From assembly GCA_938091165.1 (NCBI GenBank), contig CALKNK010000025.1, positions 1-63,166 on the forward strand: DNA of 63,166 bases, given 5' to 3'. Shown here piece after piece: positions 53,608 to 61,852 of this stretch (the stretch's first letter is position 1; the number at the start of each line of letters is the position of its first letter). A program made the position numbers and the translations under genes. The stretch is from an uncultured Ilumatobacter sp. Lineage in GTDB: Bacteria > Actinomycetota > Acidimicrobiia > Acidimicrobiales > Ilumatobacteraceae. The notes under the pieces are model-generated. The model saw only the letters and a list, made by a program, of their open reading frames with translations, did not search any database and was not told the DNA's origin.

Positions 53608-53647
53608 CGGCGGCCGGCCTGGTTTCCCTTTTCCAGGCCGGCCGCCG
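53608..53647 (+). terminator. Strong intercistronic hairpin after the binding-protein gene
   Basis: A perfect 15-bp GC-rich stem (53608-53622 with 53633-53647) with a 10-nt loop TTTCCCTTTT and no T-run after it. Such hairpins between binding-protein and permease genes act as partial terminators or mRNA stabilisers, giving more binding protein than permease. Confidence 0.7.
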
Positions 53648-53774
53648 CTGCGTTGTGCCGCCCTCTAGTGGTGAGGCACGGGAGACTGGGTTGATAGTTG
53701 GCCGTTACGATCGACGGCCTGAGGAGCGCGGCTTCTGTGCCGTGCTATCTGTTTCGTGCCACTGGAGGCTTCGA

Positions 53775-54725
53775 GTGAATTCGGATACGGAAAGTCGCCT
53801 GCAGGGTCGAGATTTCGGGCGACTAGCGCGGACGCAACCGCCGTATTTGGCTCGATGGAGCCGAAACGTTCCGTTCACGGTTTTTATTCTTCCTGCCCTG
53901 ATCGTCTACTCGGTAGTGGTAATCCTGCCACTCATCCAGACGTTCCGGTACTCGTTTACCAACTACGACGGTCTGAGTCCCGAGTATGACTTTGTTGGGC
54001 TAGAAAATTACCGAAAGACCCTCAGCTCCGAGCAGCTCATTGAACCGTTCATCAGAACATTGGGGTTTTCTTTGGTCGTTCCACTTTTGGTAACGGTCAT
54101 GGCGATACCCCTTGCGCTGGTCTTGAACGGCCGCTTCAAGACACGCAACTTTCAGCGCGCTTCGTTCTTCTTCCCGGCAGTACTCTCGGCCCTGTTCCTT
54201 GGATACTCGTGGACCTTCATTCTTTCCTCATCAAAGTACGGCATGATTAATGCCCTTCTCGAGAAGTTCGGGTTTGGCCGACAGCTCTTGCTTGCTGATT
54301 CAGACCTGGCGATGTGGCTTATCGTCCTCGTCGTTGTTTGGGCGTCGGTCGGATGGCATGCCTGCCTCTACTTGGCCAATCTCCAGACAATTGACCCCGC
54401 ACTCCTGGAGGCGGCAGATATCGATGGCGCGAGCGCATTCCAAAGGTTCCGCTTCATAACACTTCCGCATTTGACTCCGGCCATGACGGTAAGCGTCGCA
54501 TTGCTAATTATTGGGAGCTTGAAGGTGTTTGATCTGCCGATAGCGATGACAGAGGGCGGTCCAGGCCGATCAACGATCATGATGACTCAGTCCATCATGA
54601 TTCAAGGACTTTCTTCGTCTCGAGTTGGGCTTGCGTCGGCGATGTCATTCCTGTTCTTCCTGGTCATTGCTGTGATCACCTTCACGCAAGTGACGCTGAT
54701 GTCGCGCCAAGGGGATGAGAACTGA
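53775..54725 (+). CDS. ABC sugar permease, MalF/UgpA type
   Basis: A 316-aa inner-membrane permease with six helices (for example VPFTVFILPALIVYSVVVIL, PLIQTFRYSFTNYDGLSPEY after it) and the EAA loop EAADIDGASAFQRFRFITLP that contacts the ATPase. I chose GTG 53775, preceded by GGAGG with 6 nt spacing; the upstream frame is not protein-like. Its stop overlaps the next start (TGATG), so the two permeases are translated together. The ATPase is encoded separately at 61853. Confidence 0.92.
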   Translation: MNSDTESRLQGRDFGRLARTQPPYLARWSRNVPFTVFILPALIVYSVVVILPLIQTFRYSFTNYDGLSPEYDFVGLENYRKTLSSEQLIEPFIRTLGFSLVVPLLVTVMAIPLALVLNGRFKTRNFQRASFFFPAVLSALFLGYSWTFILSSSKYGMINALLEKFGFGRQLLLADSDLAMWLIVLVVVWASVGWHACLYLANLQTIDPALLEAADIDGASAFQRFRFITLPHLTPAMTVSVALLIIGSLKVFDLPIAMTEGGPGRSTIMMTQSIMIQGLSSSRVGLASAMSFLFFLVIAVITFTQVTLMSRQGDEN

Positions 54726-55549
54726 TGCGCCGCTACACGGCTCGAACGCTCGTTGGCGAAATCACAATGTTGGTGGTGTGCGGTGTCTTTCTGATTCCGA
54801 TCTACTTCCTCGTTGTCTCATCTTTCAAGACACAGCCAGAGATCCTCAGGTCGCCACTCGGACTACCGGAGTCGATTGACTTCTCGAACTATGGCGAAGC
54901 GCTTGAAGGCATCAATTTCTTTCACCACCTCTGGATTTCGGTCTACATCACAACGATCTCGGTCGTTCTTATCGTGGTGTTCGGATCGATGGCTGCGTAC
55001 ACGATTGCCAGGAAAACCAATCGGCTGACAAAGTTCCTTCGCAACTACTTCCTCATTGGGTTCATGGTCCCCATTCAGACGACGATGCTTCCGCTGTTTA
55101 TCATCATGGGGGATCTCAACCTACTGAACACGAAGAAAGGCTTGATCTTCCTCCACAGCGCCGGAGCTGTGTTTGCGCTCTTTCTCTACACGGGCTTCAT
55201 ACGTGCTATGCCGCGCGACTTGGAGGAGGCCGCAGCGGTTGATGGCGCCGGTCAGTTTCGGATCTTCTGGAAAATCGTGTTCCCTCTCCTCAAACCAGTG
55301 ACTGCGACGGTTTCCATCTTCAACTTCGTTTGGGTCTGGAACGACTTCATACTTGGCTTCCTTTTCCTGGGCACAACGGATAATGCGACGTTGACAATGC
55401 AGGTCTACAACGGGATGGGTCAGTTTGAGAACGATTGGTCCATCATGATTCCGATGCTCATCATCACCGCGCTCCCGATAGTGATCTTCTTCTTGGTCAT
55501 GCAGAAGCGAATCATCGGCGGACTGGTAGCCGGCTCGCTGAAGGGCTGA
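54725..55549 (+). CDS. ABC sugar permease, MalG/UgpE type
   Basis: A 274-aa permease with six helices (MLVVCGVFLIPIYFLVVSSF, WISVYITTISVVLIVVFGSM and others) and the EAA loop EAAAVDGAGQFRIFWKIVFP, followed by WNDFILGFLFLG. It forms a heterodimer with the preceding permease. The family-typical C-terminus QKRIIGGLVAGSLKG is intact. Confidence 0.93.
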   Translation: MRRYTARTLVGEITMLVVCGVFLIPIYFLVVSSFKTQPEILRSPLGLPESIDFSNYGEALEGINFFHHLWISVYITTISVVLIVVFGSMAAYTIARKTNRLTKFLRNYFLIGFMVPIQTTMLPLFIIMGDLNLLNTKKGLIFLHSAGAVFALFLYTGFIRAMPRDLEEAAAVDGAGQFRIFWKIVFPLLKPVTATVSIFNFVWVWNDFILGFLFLGTTDNATLTMQVYNGMGQFENDWSIMIPMLIITALPIVIFFLVMQKRIIGGLVAGSLKG

Positions 55550-55609
55550 GACGAATCATGCAGCAACGGCAGACAACTAGAGCGAACAACAAACAGCGAA
55601 GGAACGACG

Positions 55610-57469
55610 TTGAGTAAGCAATCCATCCCGAGGCCCGAGTATCCCAGGCCGCAGTTCGAACGGTCAGAGTGGCTTTGCTTGAACGGTCGCTGGGAGTTCG
55701 AAATCGATCAGGGCGACAGCGGAATACAACGAGGCGTCCACGAGCGGCCTTTGCGCGAAGAAATTCTCGTTCCTTTTTGCCCCGAGTCAGACAAGTCCGG
55801 GATAGCAAACTCCGACTATCTCAATGCTGTCTGGTACCGACGCACGGTGCAGATTCCGAAGAGCTGGCGAGACCGAAAGCTCCTTCTTCACTTTCAGGCA
55901 GTCGACTACGACACAACCGTCTGGGTTGACGGCGCCGAAGTCGGGCGTCATCGGGGCGGCTTCACGCCTTTCTCGTGTGATCTCGGCCGCCTTGCTGGCC
56001 CCGGGGATGACATCACGATCGTGGTTCGGGCGAGAGACGAGGCATGGGGACGGGCCCAGCCCCGAGGGAAACAGGCCAGAGATTTCGCCCCGAACGCATG
56101 CAACTACCTCCGCGCTACCGGCATCTGGCAGACCGTTTGGATCGAGCCAGTTCCTGACGTGGCGCTGCGTCGACCCAGAATCACGCCCGACGTCGCAAAC
56201 GGCGTAATCCGAGTGGAGCAACCAATTTCGAACAACGGGGTCGGCCTAAAGTTCCAGGCGGTGCTGAGCGACGCCGAAGGGCCGATCACCACCGCCGAGT
56301 GCTCGGCTGAGTTTGACCTGTCCCCACGACTCGATCTTCCAATCCCTCCAGAGCGTCGACGCCTTTGGTCGATCGACGACCCGCATCTCTACGACCTCGA
56401 CCTTCGCCTGATTGATGCTGACGGGACGGTGGTGGATCAGGCCAGTTCCTACGCTGGATTGCGAAGCGTTGCCATCATCGGAAACGCAATCACGCTCAAC
56501 GGTCAGGCCGTGTTTCAACGTTTGGTACTTGACCAGGGCTGGTACCCCGAAAGCGGGATGACGGCGCCGACCGACGATCATCTCGTCAGAGACATCGAAT
56601 TGAGCCAGGCGGCCGGCTTCAACGGGGCGCGTCTTCACGAGAAGGTATTCGAGGAGCGATTCCTCTACCACGCAGATCGACTCGGATACATCGTGTGGGG
56701 AGAGTTCGGCGACTGGGGGTGCAGCAAGAATGGCCCGGTTCCCGGCGACCACCAGATCACCGGTCCCGAATACGTGACGCAATGGCTGGAGTGTCTCGAA
56801 CGAGACTATTCCCATCCGAGCATCATTGGATGGTGCCCGCTCAACGAGACATGGCAGGTCATTGGGGATCGCATCACGATGCTCGATGACGCCACCCAGG
56901 GCATGTACCTCGCCACGAAGGCGATGGATGGCACTCGTCCCGTACTCGACGCGTCTGGCTACTCCCATCGCGTCCGGGGAGCCGACGTCTATGACAGCCA
57001 CGACTACGAGCAGGACCCGGAGAAGTTCCGAAAGACGCACGCTGGTCTCGCCGAGGGTAAGCCTTACATTAACGTTGGGCGCAGTTTGGAAATGCTGACG
57101 AGCCTTACCGACTGGTCGATCCCGTACGCCGGCCAGCCCTTCTTTGTGAGCGAGTTCGGTGGCATCAGGTGGAATCCTGATGCTCAGGAAAGCGAAGATT
57201 CCTGGGGCTACGGAAATCAGCCCGAAAGCCTGGAGGCTTTCTACGATCGTTTCGAAGGCTTGGTCTCGGTCTTGCTGGACGACCCCAACATGTTTGGTTA
57301 CTGCTACACCCAGCTCACCGACGTGTACCAGGAACAGAACGGCATCTACTCCTTCGACCGGTCCGCCAAGTTCGACACAGCGAGGCTGCACACAGCGCAG
57401 ACCCGCGCTGCGGCCATCGAACTCGGACACCAGCTGCGACTTTGCGCACCGGGCGCGCTCGTTGAGTGA
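55610..57469 (+). CDS. GH2 glycosidase (beta-galactosidase/beta-glucuronidase branch)
   Basis: A 619-aa GH2 enzyme, shorter than LacZ. It begins with the sugar-binding jelly roll (WLCLNGRWEFEIDQGD ... LNAVWYRRTVQIP) and has an immunoglobulin-like domain. The TIM barrel carries the acid/base WCPLNETWQ (Glu413) and the nucleophile FFVSEFGG (Glu515). There is no signal peptide, so it acts on imported sugar. The start is TTG 55610 with AAGGA 7-8 nt upstream; no ATG fits. Its exact specificity is open: its short form and operon context suggest a beta-galactoside-like or uronide-type linkage in an oligosaccharide that also carries alpha-galactose and acetyl groups. Confidence 0.9.
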   Translation: MSKQSIPRPEYPRPQFERSEWLCLNGRWEFEIDQGDSGIQRGVHERPLREEILVPFCPESDKSGIANSDYLNAVWYRRTVQIPKSWRDRKLLLHFQAVDYDTTVWVDGAEVGRHRGGFTPFSCDLGRLAGPGDDITIVVRARDEAWGRAQPRGKQARDFAPNACNYLRATGIWQTVWIEPVPDVALRRPRITPDVANGVIRVEQPISNNGVGLKFQAVLSDAEGPITTAECSAEFDLSPRLDLPIPPERRRLWSIDDPHLYDLDLRLIDADGTVVDQASSYAGLRSVAIIGNAITLNGQAVFQRLVLDQGWYPESGMTAPTDDHLVRDIELSQAAGFNGARLHEKVFEERFLYHADRLGYIVWGEFGDWGCSKNGPVPGDHQITGPEYVTQWLECLERDYSHPSIIGWCPLNETWQVIGDRITMLDDATQGMYLATKAMDGTRPVLDASGYSHRVRGADVYDSHDYEQDPEKFRKTHAGLAEGKPYINVGRSLEMLTSLTDWSIPYAGQPFFVSEFGGIRWNPDAQESEDSWGYGNQPESLEAFYDRFEGLVSVLLDDPNMFGYCYTQLTDVYQEQNGIYSFDRSAKFDTARLHTAQTRAAAIELGHQLRLCAPGALVE

Positions 57470-57476
57470 GGAAAAC

Positions 57477-58445
57477 ATGCAGATCGATAACGGCAGTGAG
57501 AACAGGCGCACGCGATTTGTCAACGTCGGCCAAGACAACACCGACGAACTTGTGCTGGTCGCGAAAGCGCTTGGTTCACCGATGCGCATCCAGATACTCG
57601 AATTTCTCCAGGACAAGAGCGCGAATGTGTCCGAGATTGCTCAAGGTCTAGGCATCCCCAGAGCAACAGCAGATCTCCACATCTCTGTCCTTGCCGACGC
57701 AGGCTTCCTGGAATTTGAAACGCTTCCGGCGAAGCGAGGAGTCCAGAAAGTCTGCACTCGCAGTCACGACATCGTTGTGCTCCACGTGCCTAAAGCCCCG
57801 TCGACTGAGTTGCTTGATTCTGTGACGACCGACATGCCGATCGGCAACTTCGTCGACTACGACTTCAGAGCGGTCGAATCAGGTGGCACCTGCGGGATGC
57901 TCGGCGAAAACTCACCGATCGGGATGTTCGACGACGTTGCTTCGTTCCATGAGCCGGATCGGGTGAACGCCCAAGTCATTTGGTTCTCTGCTGGGCATCT
58001 CGAGTACCGGTTCCCTTTCCGGTCGCAGGGTGATCGCATTCCACGGTCGCTCACGCTGACCGCAGAACTGTGCTCAGAAGCCGAGGGATATCACCTTGAT
58101 TGGCCTTCCGATATTTTCGTCGAGGTCAACGATGTTGAACTCGGGCTCTGGACATCGCCCGCTGACTTCGGTGGAACGCGTGGACGCCTAACCCCTAACT
58201 GGTGGCCAAGGGACAACTCTCAATTCGGTCTCGTCCCCACGTGGACCACCGATACAGAGGGAACCACGATCAACGGCGAGAAGATTTCGAACGTAGGTAT
58301 CGATGAACTCAATCTTGGCCAACACTCCTTTGTGAAGGTGCGACTCGGTGTCCGGCCCGACGCAAAGAACTGCGGAGGCATGAACCTCTTTGGTGAGCGC
58401 TTCGGAAATGCCGCGCAGGGAATCGTCCTCAAGGTGGAGTTCTGA
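57477..58445 (+). CDS. ArsR-type regulator with large C-terminal beta-rich domain
   Basis: A 322-aa protein. Residues ~25-100 form a winged helix of the ArsR type (LVLVAKALGSPMRIQILEFL, then VSEIAQGLGIPRATADLHIS). Residues ~120-322 form a separate domain with TCGMLGENSPIGMFDD, VNAQVIWFSAGHLEYRFPF, LDWPSDIFVEVNDVELGLWT and RGRLTPNWWPRDNSQFGLV. Similar proteins occur in carbohydrate loci of Paenibacillus-like Firmicutes, where the C-terminal part probably senses a sugar. There are no metal-binding cysteines of the usual ArsR kind. It starts at ATG 57477, 7 nt after the GH2 stop, preceded by GAGG. It likely controls this cluster. Confidence 0.82.
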   Translation: MQIDNGSENRRTRFVNVGQDNTDELVLVAKALGSPMRIQILEFLQDKSANVSEIAQGLGIPRATADLHISVLADAGFLEFETLPAKRGVQKVCTRSHDIVVLHVPKAPSTELLDSVTTDMPIGNFVDYDFRAVESGGTCGMLGENSPIGMFDDVASFHEPDRVNAQVIWFSAGHLEYRFPFRSQGDRIPRSLTLTAELCSEAEGYHLDWPSDIFVEVNDVELGLWTSPADFGGTRGRLTPNWWPRDNSQFGLVPTWTTDTEGTTINGEKISNVGIDELNLGQHSFVKVRLGVRPDAKNCGGMNLFGERFGNAAQGIVLKVEF

Positions 58446-58476
58446 CGGTGCCCAGCTCCACAGCAGTGCGTGTCCT

Positions 58477-58493
58477 GGGGGAGAGCTTCCCCC
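58477..58493 (+). other. Small intercistronic hairpin
   Basis: GGGGGA (58477-58482) and TCCCCC (58488-58493) pair with a GAGCT loop in the 68-bp gap between regulator and esterase genes. It may influence stability or translation. Confidence 0.35.
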
Positions 58494-58513
58494 CGCAAAA
58501 GGCGGACAGGTAG

Positions 58514-59497
58514 ATGCCATTTTTCGATATGCCCATCGACGAGTTGGAGGCATTCCGACCGGTCATTGACGAGCCGTCAGATTTCGATCGTTTCTGGACT
58601 GACACGCTCCGAGAGGCCGATGAGCAAGCCCACGACGTCAGCTTCACGAGAGTCGCCCCGGGCCTCGAGACCATTGAAGCGTTCGATGTTTCGTTCGTTG
58701 GCTTCGGAGGACAGCGCATCAATGGTTGGATGCTGATACCCGGGCCTTTCGACGAACCTCGGCCATGTGTCGTGCAGTATCTCGGCTACTCAGGCGGCCG
58801 TGGGTCGGTGTTTGACTGGCTTCTTTGGCCGAGTCTTGGTTACGCCTGCCTCGTCATGGACACACGTGGGCAAGGCTGGTCCCATCATCACCCAGGAGCG
58901 ACCGTCGACAGCTCCGGTACCGATGGAGTGCCATCGGTACCGGGCTGCATGACACGAGGCATTCTGGATCCGGAAAGCTACTTCTATCGAAGAGTGTTCG
59001 TTGACGCAGTCCGCGCGGTGCAGGTCGCTCGAGCGCACCCCTCAGTTGACGCCGAGCTCATTGCGGTCCATGGCGCAAGTCAGGGAGGTGGGATTGCGCT
59101 GGCCGTTGCAGGGCTCGACCCGTCGGTTCACCTGTTGCTCGCTGATGTCCCATTTCTTTGCCACTTCCGCCGTGCGATCGATGTCGTTGACACTCTGCCC
59201 TATGGCGAGATCACGCAGTTCTTGGCTGCGCATCGAACCTCCGCCGACGCTGTGTTTCGAACACTTTCGTACTTCGACGGAGTTAGCTTTGCGGCCCGCG
59301 CCAACGCTCGTGCGTCGTTCTCAGTCGCGCTCGCCGACACCGTCTGCCCACCGAGCACGGTCTTCGCCGCGTATAACCACTACGCCGGACCGAAAGAAAT
59401 AACGGTCTACCCTTACAACAATCACGAAGGGGGCGGTTTAGCTCAGCGGGAATTGCAGGTCGAGTTCCTCCGATGCGAATGGCCGGTTGGTCCATGA
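58514..59497 (+). CDS. CE7 family deacetylase (acetyl xylan esterase/cephalosporin-C deacetylase type)
   Basis: A 327-aa alpha/beta hydrolase with the three CE7 signatures: RGQ (DTRGQG), GxSQGG (HGASQGGG, catalytic Ser) and HE (NNHEGG, catalytic His). It removes acetyl groups from small oligosaccharides and is intracellular, usually a hexamer. In this operon it implies that the imported sugar is O-acetylated. The ATG at 58514 follows GGACAGGTAG. Its stop overlaps the galactokinase start by ATGA. Confidence 0.92.
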   Translation: MPFFDMPIDELEAFRPVIDEPSDFDRFWTDTLREADEQAHDVSFTRVAPGLETIEAFDVSFVGFGGQRINGWMLIPGPFDEPRPCVVQYLGYSGGRGSVFDWLLWPSLGYACLVMDTRGQGWSHHHPGATVDSSGTDGVPSVPGCMTRGILDPESYFYRRVFVDAVRAVQVARAHPSVDAELIAVHGASQGGGIALAVAGLDPSVHLLLADVPFLCHFRRAIDVVDTLPYGEITQFLAAHRTSADAVFRTLSYFDGVSFAARANARASFSVALADTVCPPSTVFAAYNHYAGPKEITVYPYNNHEGGGLAQRELQVEFLRCEWPVGP

Positions 59498-60501
59498 GCG
59501 TTGGCGGCGCAGACCTCCATCAGGTATTCGCCCCAGGGCGAGTAAACCTCATCGGTGACCACACGGACTACATGGGTGGCCTCGTGTTCCCGATGGCCAT
59601 TGATCGCGGCATTCGGATCACGGGCAAAATCGGGGGCACGCACCTCGCCGTCCGTTCCGATCGAGAAGCGGCGCACGCCAGCGTCCCGCTGCCGGTCACC
59701 AAACCTGAAGTCAGCACCCCATCGTGGGCGCGGCACTTGGCCGGGGTCGCAGCAGAAATGGGGACGACGAGCGGATTCACCGGACAAGTGACATCGGACC
59801 TCCCGGTCGCGGGGTTGTCATCGAGCGCGGCGTTGCAAGTAGCGACGGCCCTCATGCTCGGCCATCAAGGCTCGCCACTTGAAATTGCGACCCTCTGCCA
59901 AAAGGCAGAGCATCGAGCAACTGGGGTGCCATGCGGGATCATGGACCAATTGACCATTGCGGCAGGAATCGCAGGGCATGCCTTGTTGATTGATTGTTAT
60001 CAGCTTCACATCGTCCCCGTTCCGGTTCCCGAGGATGTCGAGATCGTGATCGTGCATTCAGGTCAACATCGCGAACTTGTCGCGTCTGACTACGCACTCC
60101 GACGAGCCCAATGCGAGGCTGCGGAAGATCTCATTGGGCCACTCCGGCTCGCTTCCCCCGATGAAGTCGACGAGATTGATGATCCCGTCCTCCAAGCTCG
60201 AGCACGCCATGTGGTCACCGAGACCAAGCGAGTCGGCATGTTTGCAGAGGCGCTGACAGCCGGCGATTACACCGAGGCTGGCGAGCAGATGCGTGACTCC
60301 CATAACAGCCTCGGGCGTGACTTTGAGGTTTCAACTCCGGTTCTGGACGCCCTCGTGGATGATCTGAACAGCGTGCCCGGCGTTTATGGAGCCCGGCTCA
60401 CAGGCGCAGGGTTTGGCGGGGCGGTGGTGGCCCTGACCCGGCCTGGAACACTCAGCCTCGGATTTGTTGCAACGGCCTCAGCTGGGGCGCGAGTGCTGTG
60501 A
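59494..60501 (+). CDS. galK: Galactokinase
   Basis: A 335-aa GHMP kinase phosphorylating galactose with ATP. It has the galactokinase signature PGRVNLIGDHTDYMGGLVFP, ATP motif LPVAGLSSSAALQVATA, CGIMDQLTIAAG with the catalytic Asp, and the C-terminal GARLTGAGFGGAVVAL. The ATG at 59494 overlaps the esterase stop (ATGA), and the upstream ATGs at 59473 and 59479 are less likely. The product galactose-1-phosphate needs GalT and GalE, which are outside the window. Confidence 0.92.
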   Translation: MSVGGADLHQVFAPGRVNLIGDHTDYMGGLVFPMAIDRGIRITGKIGGTHLAVRSDREAAHASVPLPVTKPEVSTPSWARHLAGVAAEMGTTSGFTGQVTSDLPVAGLSSSAALQVATALMLGHQGSPLEIATLCQKAEHRATGVPCGIMDQLTIAAGIAGHALLIDCYQLHIVPVPVPEDVEIVIVHSGQHRELVASDYALRRAQCEAAEDLIGPLRLASPDEVDEIDDPVLQARARHVVTETKRVGMFAEALTAGDYTEAGEQMRDSHNSLGRDFEVSTPVLDALVDDLNSVPGVYGARLTGAGFGGAVVALTRPGTLSLGFVATASAGARVL

Positions 60502-60538
60502 TGCGACTGGCGCAGGGACATCGGCGAGTAGGTGCTCC

Positions 60539-61567
60539 ATGATGGGAAGTGGCGAAGTGTCTGTTCGGCCGATCGGGCGTCTCTCAACCGGGGAAACCAT
60601 CTCAGCTGTTGAGCTGTCAAACGAGTACATGCAGGTGACATTGCTTGACCTCGGCGCGACCCTTTGGACTCTCAAACCGCAGGGACATGCTTCCGCGCGG
60701 GGAATCACGTTGGCGCATAACGACCCGCTGTCATACGCGGTGAATCCGCCATACCTCGGTTGCACTGTGGGGCCATTGGCGAATCGCGTGGGCGAGTCGG
60801 CATTTGTGCTCGATGGGCAGCGTTACGACCTGACACCTAACGAAGGGGCTCATCATCTCCATGGTGGCCCGACTGGTTTTGGCCATCGCGTCTGGAGCGC
60901 CGAGCCGGGTCATCAGGCAACTGAGGTTGTGTTCCGCCTACACCGCAGCGACGGTGAGGGCGGCTACCCGGGAAACCTTGACGTCGCGGTGACATGGACG
61001 CTCGAACGCAACTGCCTCCGTTTCGCTTGGTCGGCATCAGCTGACAAGGCCACGCCTGTCTCGATCACCAATCACACTTATTGGAATCTGTCTGGTTCAG
61101 GGACGATCGAGGATCATCTCCTTCGCGTCGACGCTGAAGCGTTTGTAGAAATAGACGGCGACCTCATTCCCCGCGGTGCGCTTGTGCCCTCATCAGGGAG
61201 TGTGTTTGATCTCGCCAACTTGACGCGTGTCGGTGATGCAATCGAGCGTGTGGGCTTTGGCGGAATCGACCACTGCTACGCGCTCGTTCCAGACGGTCGC
61301 ATTGAGTTGCGAGAGCCCGGCAGCGGACTAAGTCTTGTCATGGAGACGTCACTACCTGGCTTGCAGGTTTACACCGGTCATCAACTCGATGCCTCGCCGG
61401 AACAGGGAGGCTTCCAACCGATGGCTGGGCTGTGTCTGGAGACACAGTTCTTTCCTGATGCCGTTAACAACCCTTCGTATCCTTCGCCGTTGGTGGGCCC
61501 GGAGGAACTCGTACACCACTGGACGACCTACACCTTTAACGGCATCCGGCCGACTGGACCGAATTGA
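60539..61567 (+). CDS. galM: Aldose 1-epimerase (galactose mutarotase)
   Basis: A 342-aa mutarotase interconverting beta- and alpha-galactose so galactokinase can use it. Family marks are NRVGESAFVLDGQRYDLTPN, HHLHGGPTGFGHRVW, the catalytic His in SITNHTYWNLSG and the catalytic Glu in GLCLETQFFPDAVNNP. ATG 60539 (or the adjacent ATG 60542) follows GAGTAGG. It lies 37 bp after galK, clearly in the operon; the longer upstream frame overlaps galK. Confidence 0.9.
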   Translation: MMGSGEVSVRPIGRLSTGETISAVELSNEYMQVTLLDLGATLWTLKPQGHASARGITLAHNDPLSYAVNPPYLGCTVGPLANRVGESAFVLDGQRYDLTPNEGAHHLHGGPTGFGHRVWSAEPGHQATEVVFRLHRSDGEGGYPGNLDVAVTWTLERNCLRFAWSASADKATPVSITNHTYWNLSGSGTIEDHLLRVDAEAFVEIDGDLIPRGALVPSSGSVFDLANLTRVGDAIERVGFGGIDHCYALVPDGRIELREPGSGLSLVMETSLPGLQVYTGHQLDASPEQGGFQPMAGLCLETQFFPDAVNNPSYPSPLVGPEELVHHWTTYTFNGIRPTGPN

Positions 61568-61852
61568 ATTGTGTCGACCGTGCACACCCTCCGACCCCGA
61601 CCGACGCGGGCGAGCCCGTGAGAAGGATTGATCCCATGACCGACATTTCTGCCCCTTGGAGGGGCTCAGGACGTATCGCCGGTTTCAACCGCCACAGCAC
61701 CGTTAAGCATCGGCCTCACCCAACAAGCCAGCGACGAAAAACAGACCGAGCGTGGTGCCTGCAAGTAGGCCGGTTGATGATCGCCTTCGGCGGTACGGAT
61801 GGCTGGTGCTCCGACGGGCACGGCCCGGAGCGACGTGATGAAGGGAACCGAG

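Noticed and set aside
61564..61852. Open frame between galM and the msmK-type gene, and a membrane-helix-like stretch (LLAGTTLGLFFVAGLLGEAD) on the opposite strand near 61710-61775
   Set aside because: Neither has a start with a ribosome-binding site or support along its length; more likely a leader region or decayed sequence. I could not tell which.
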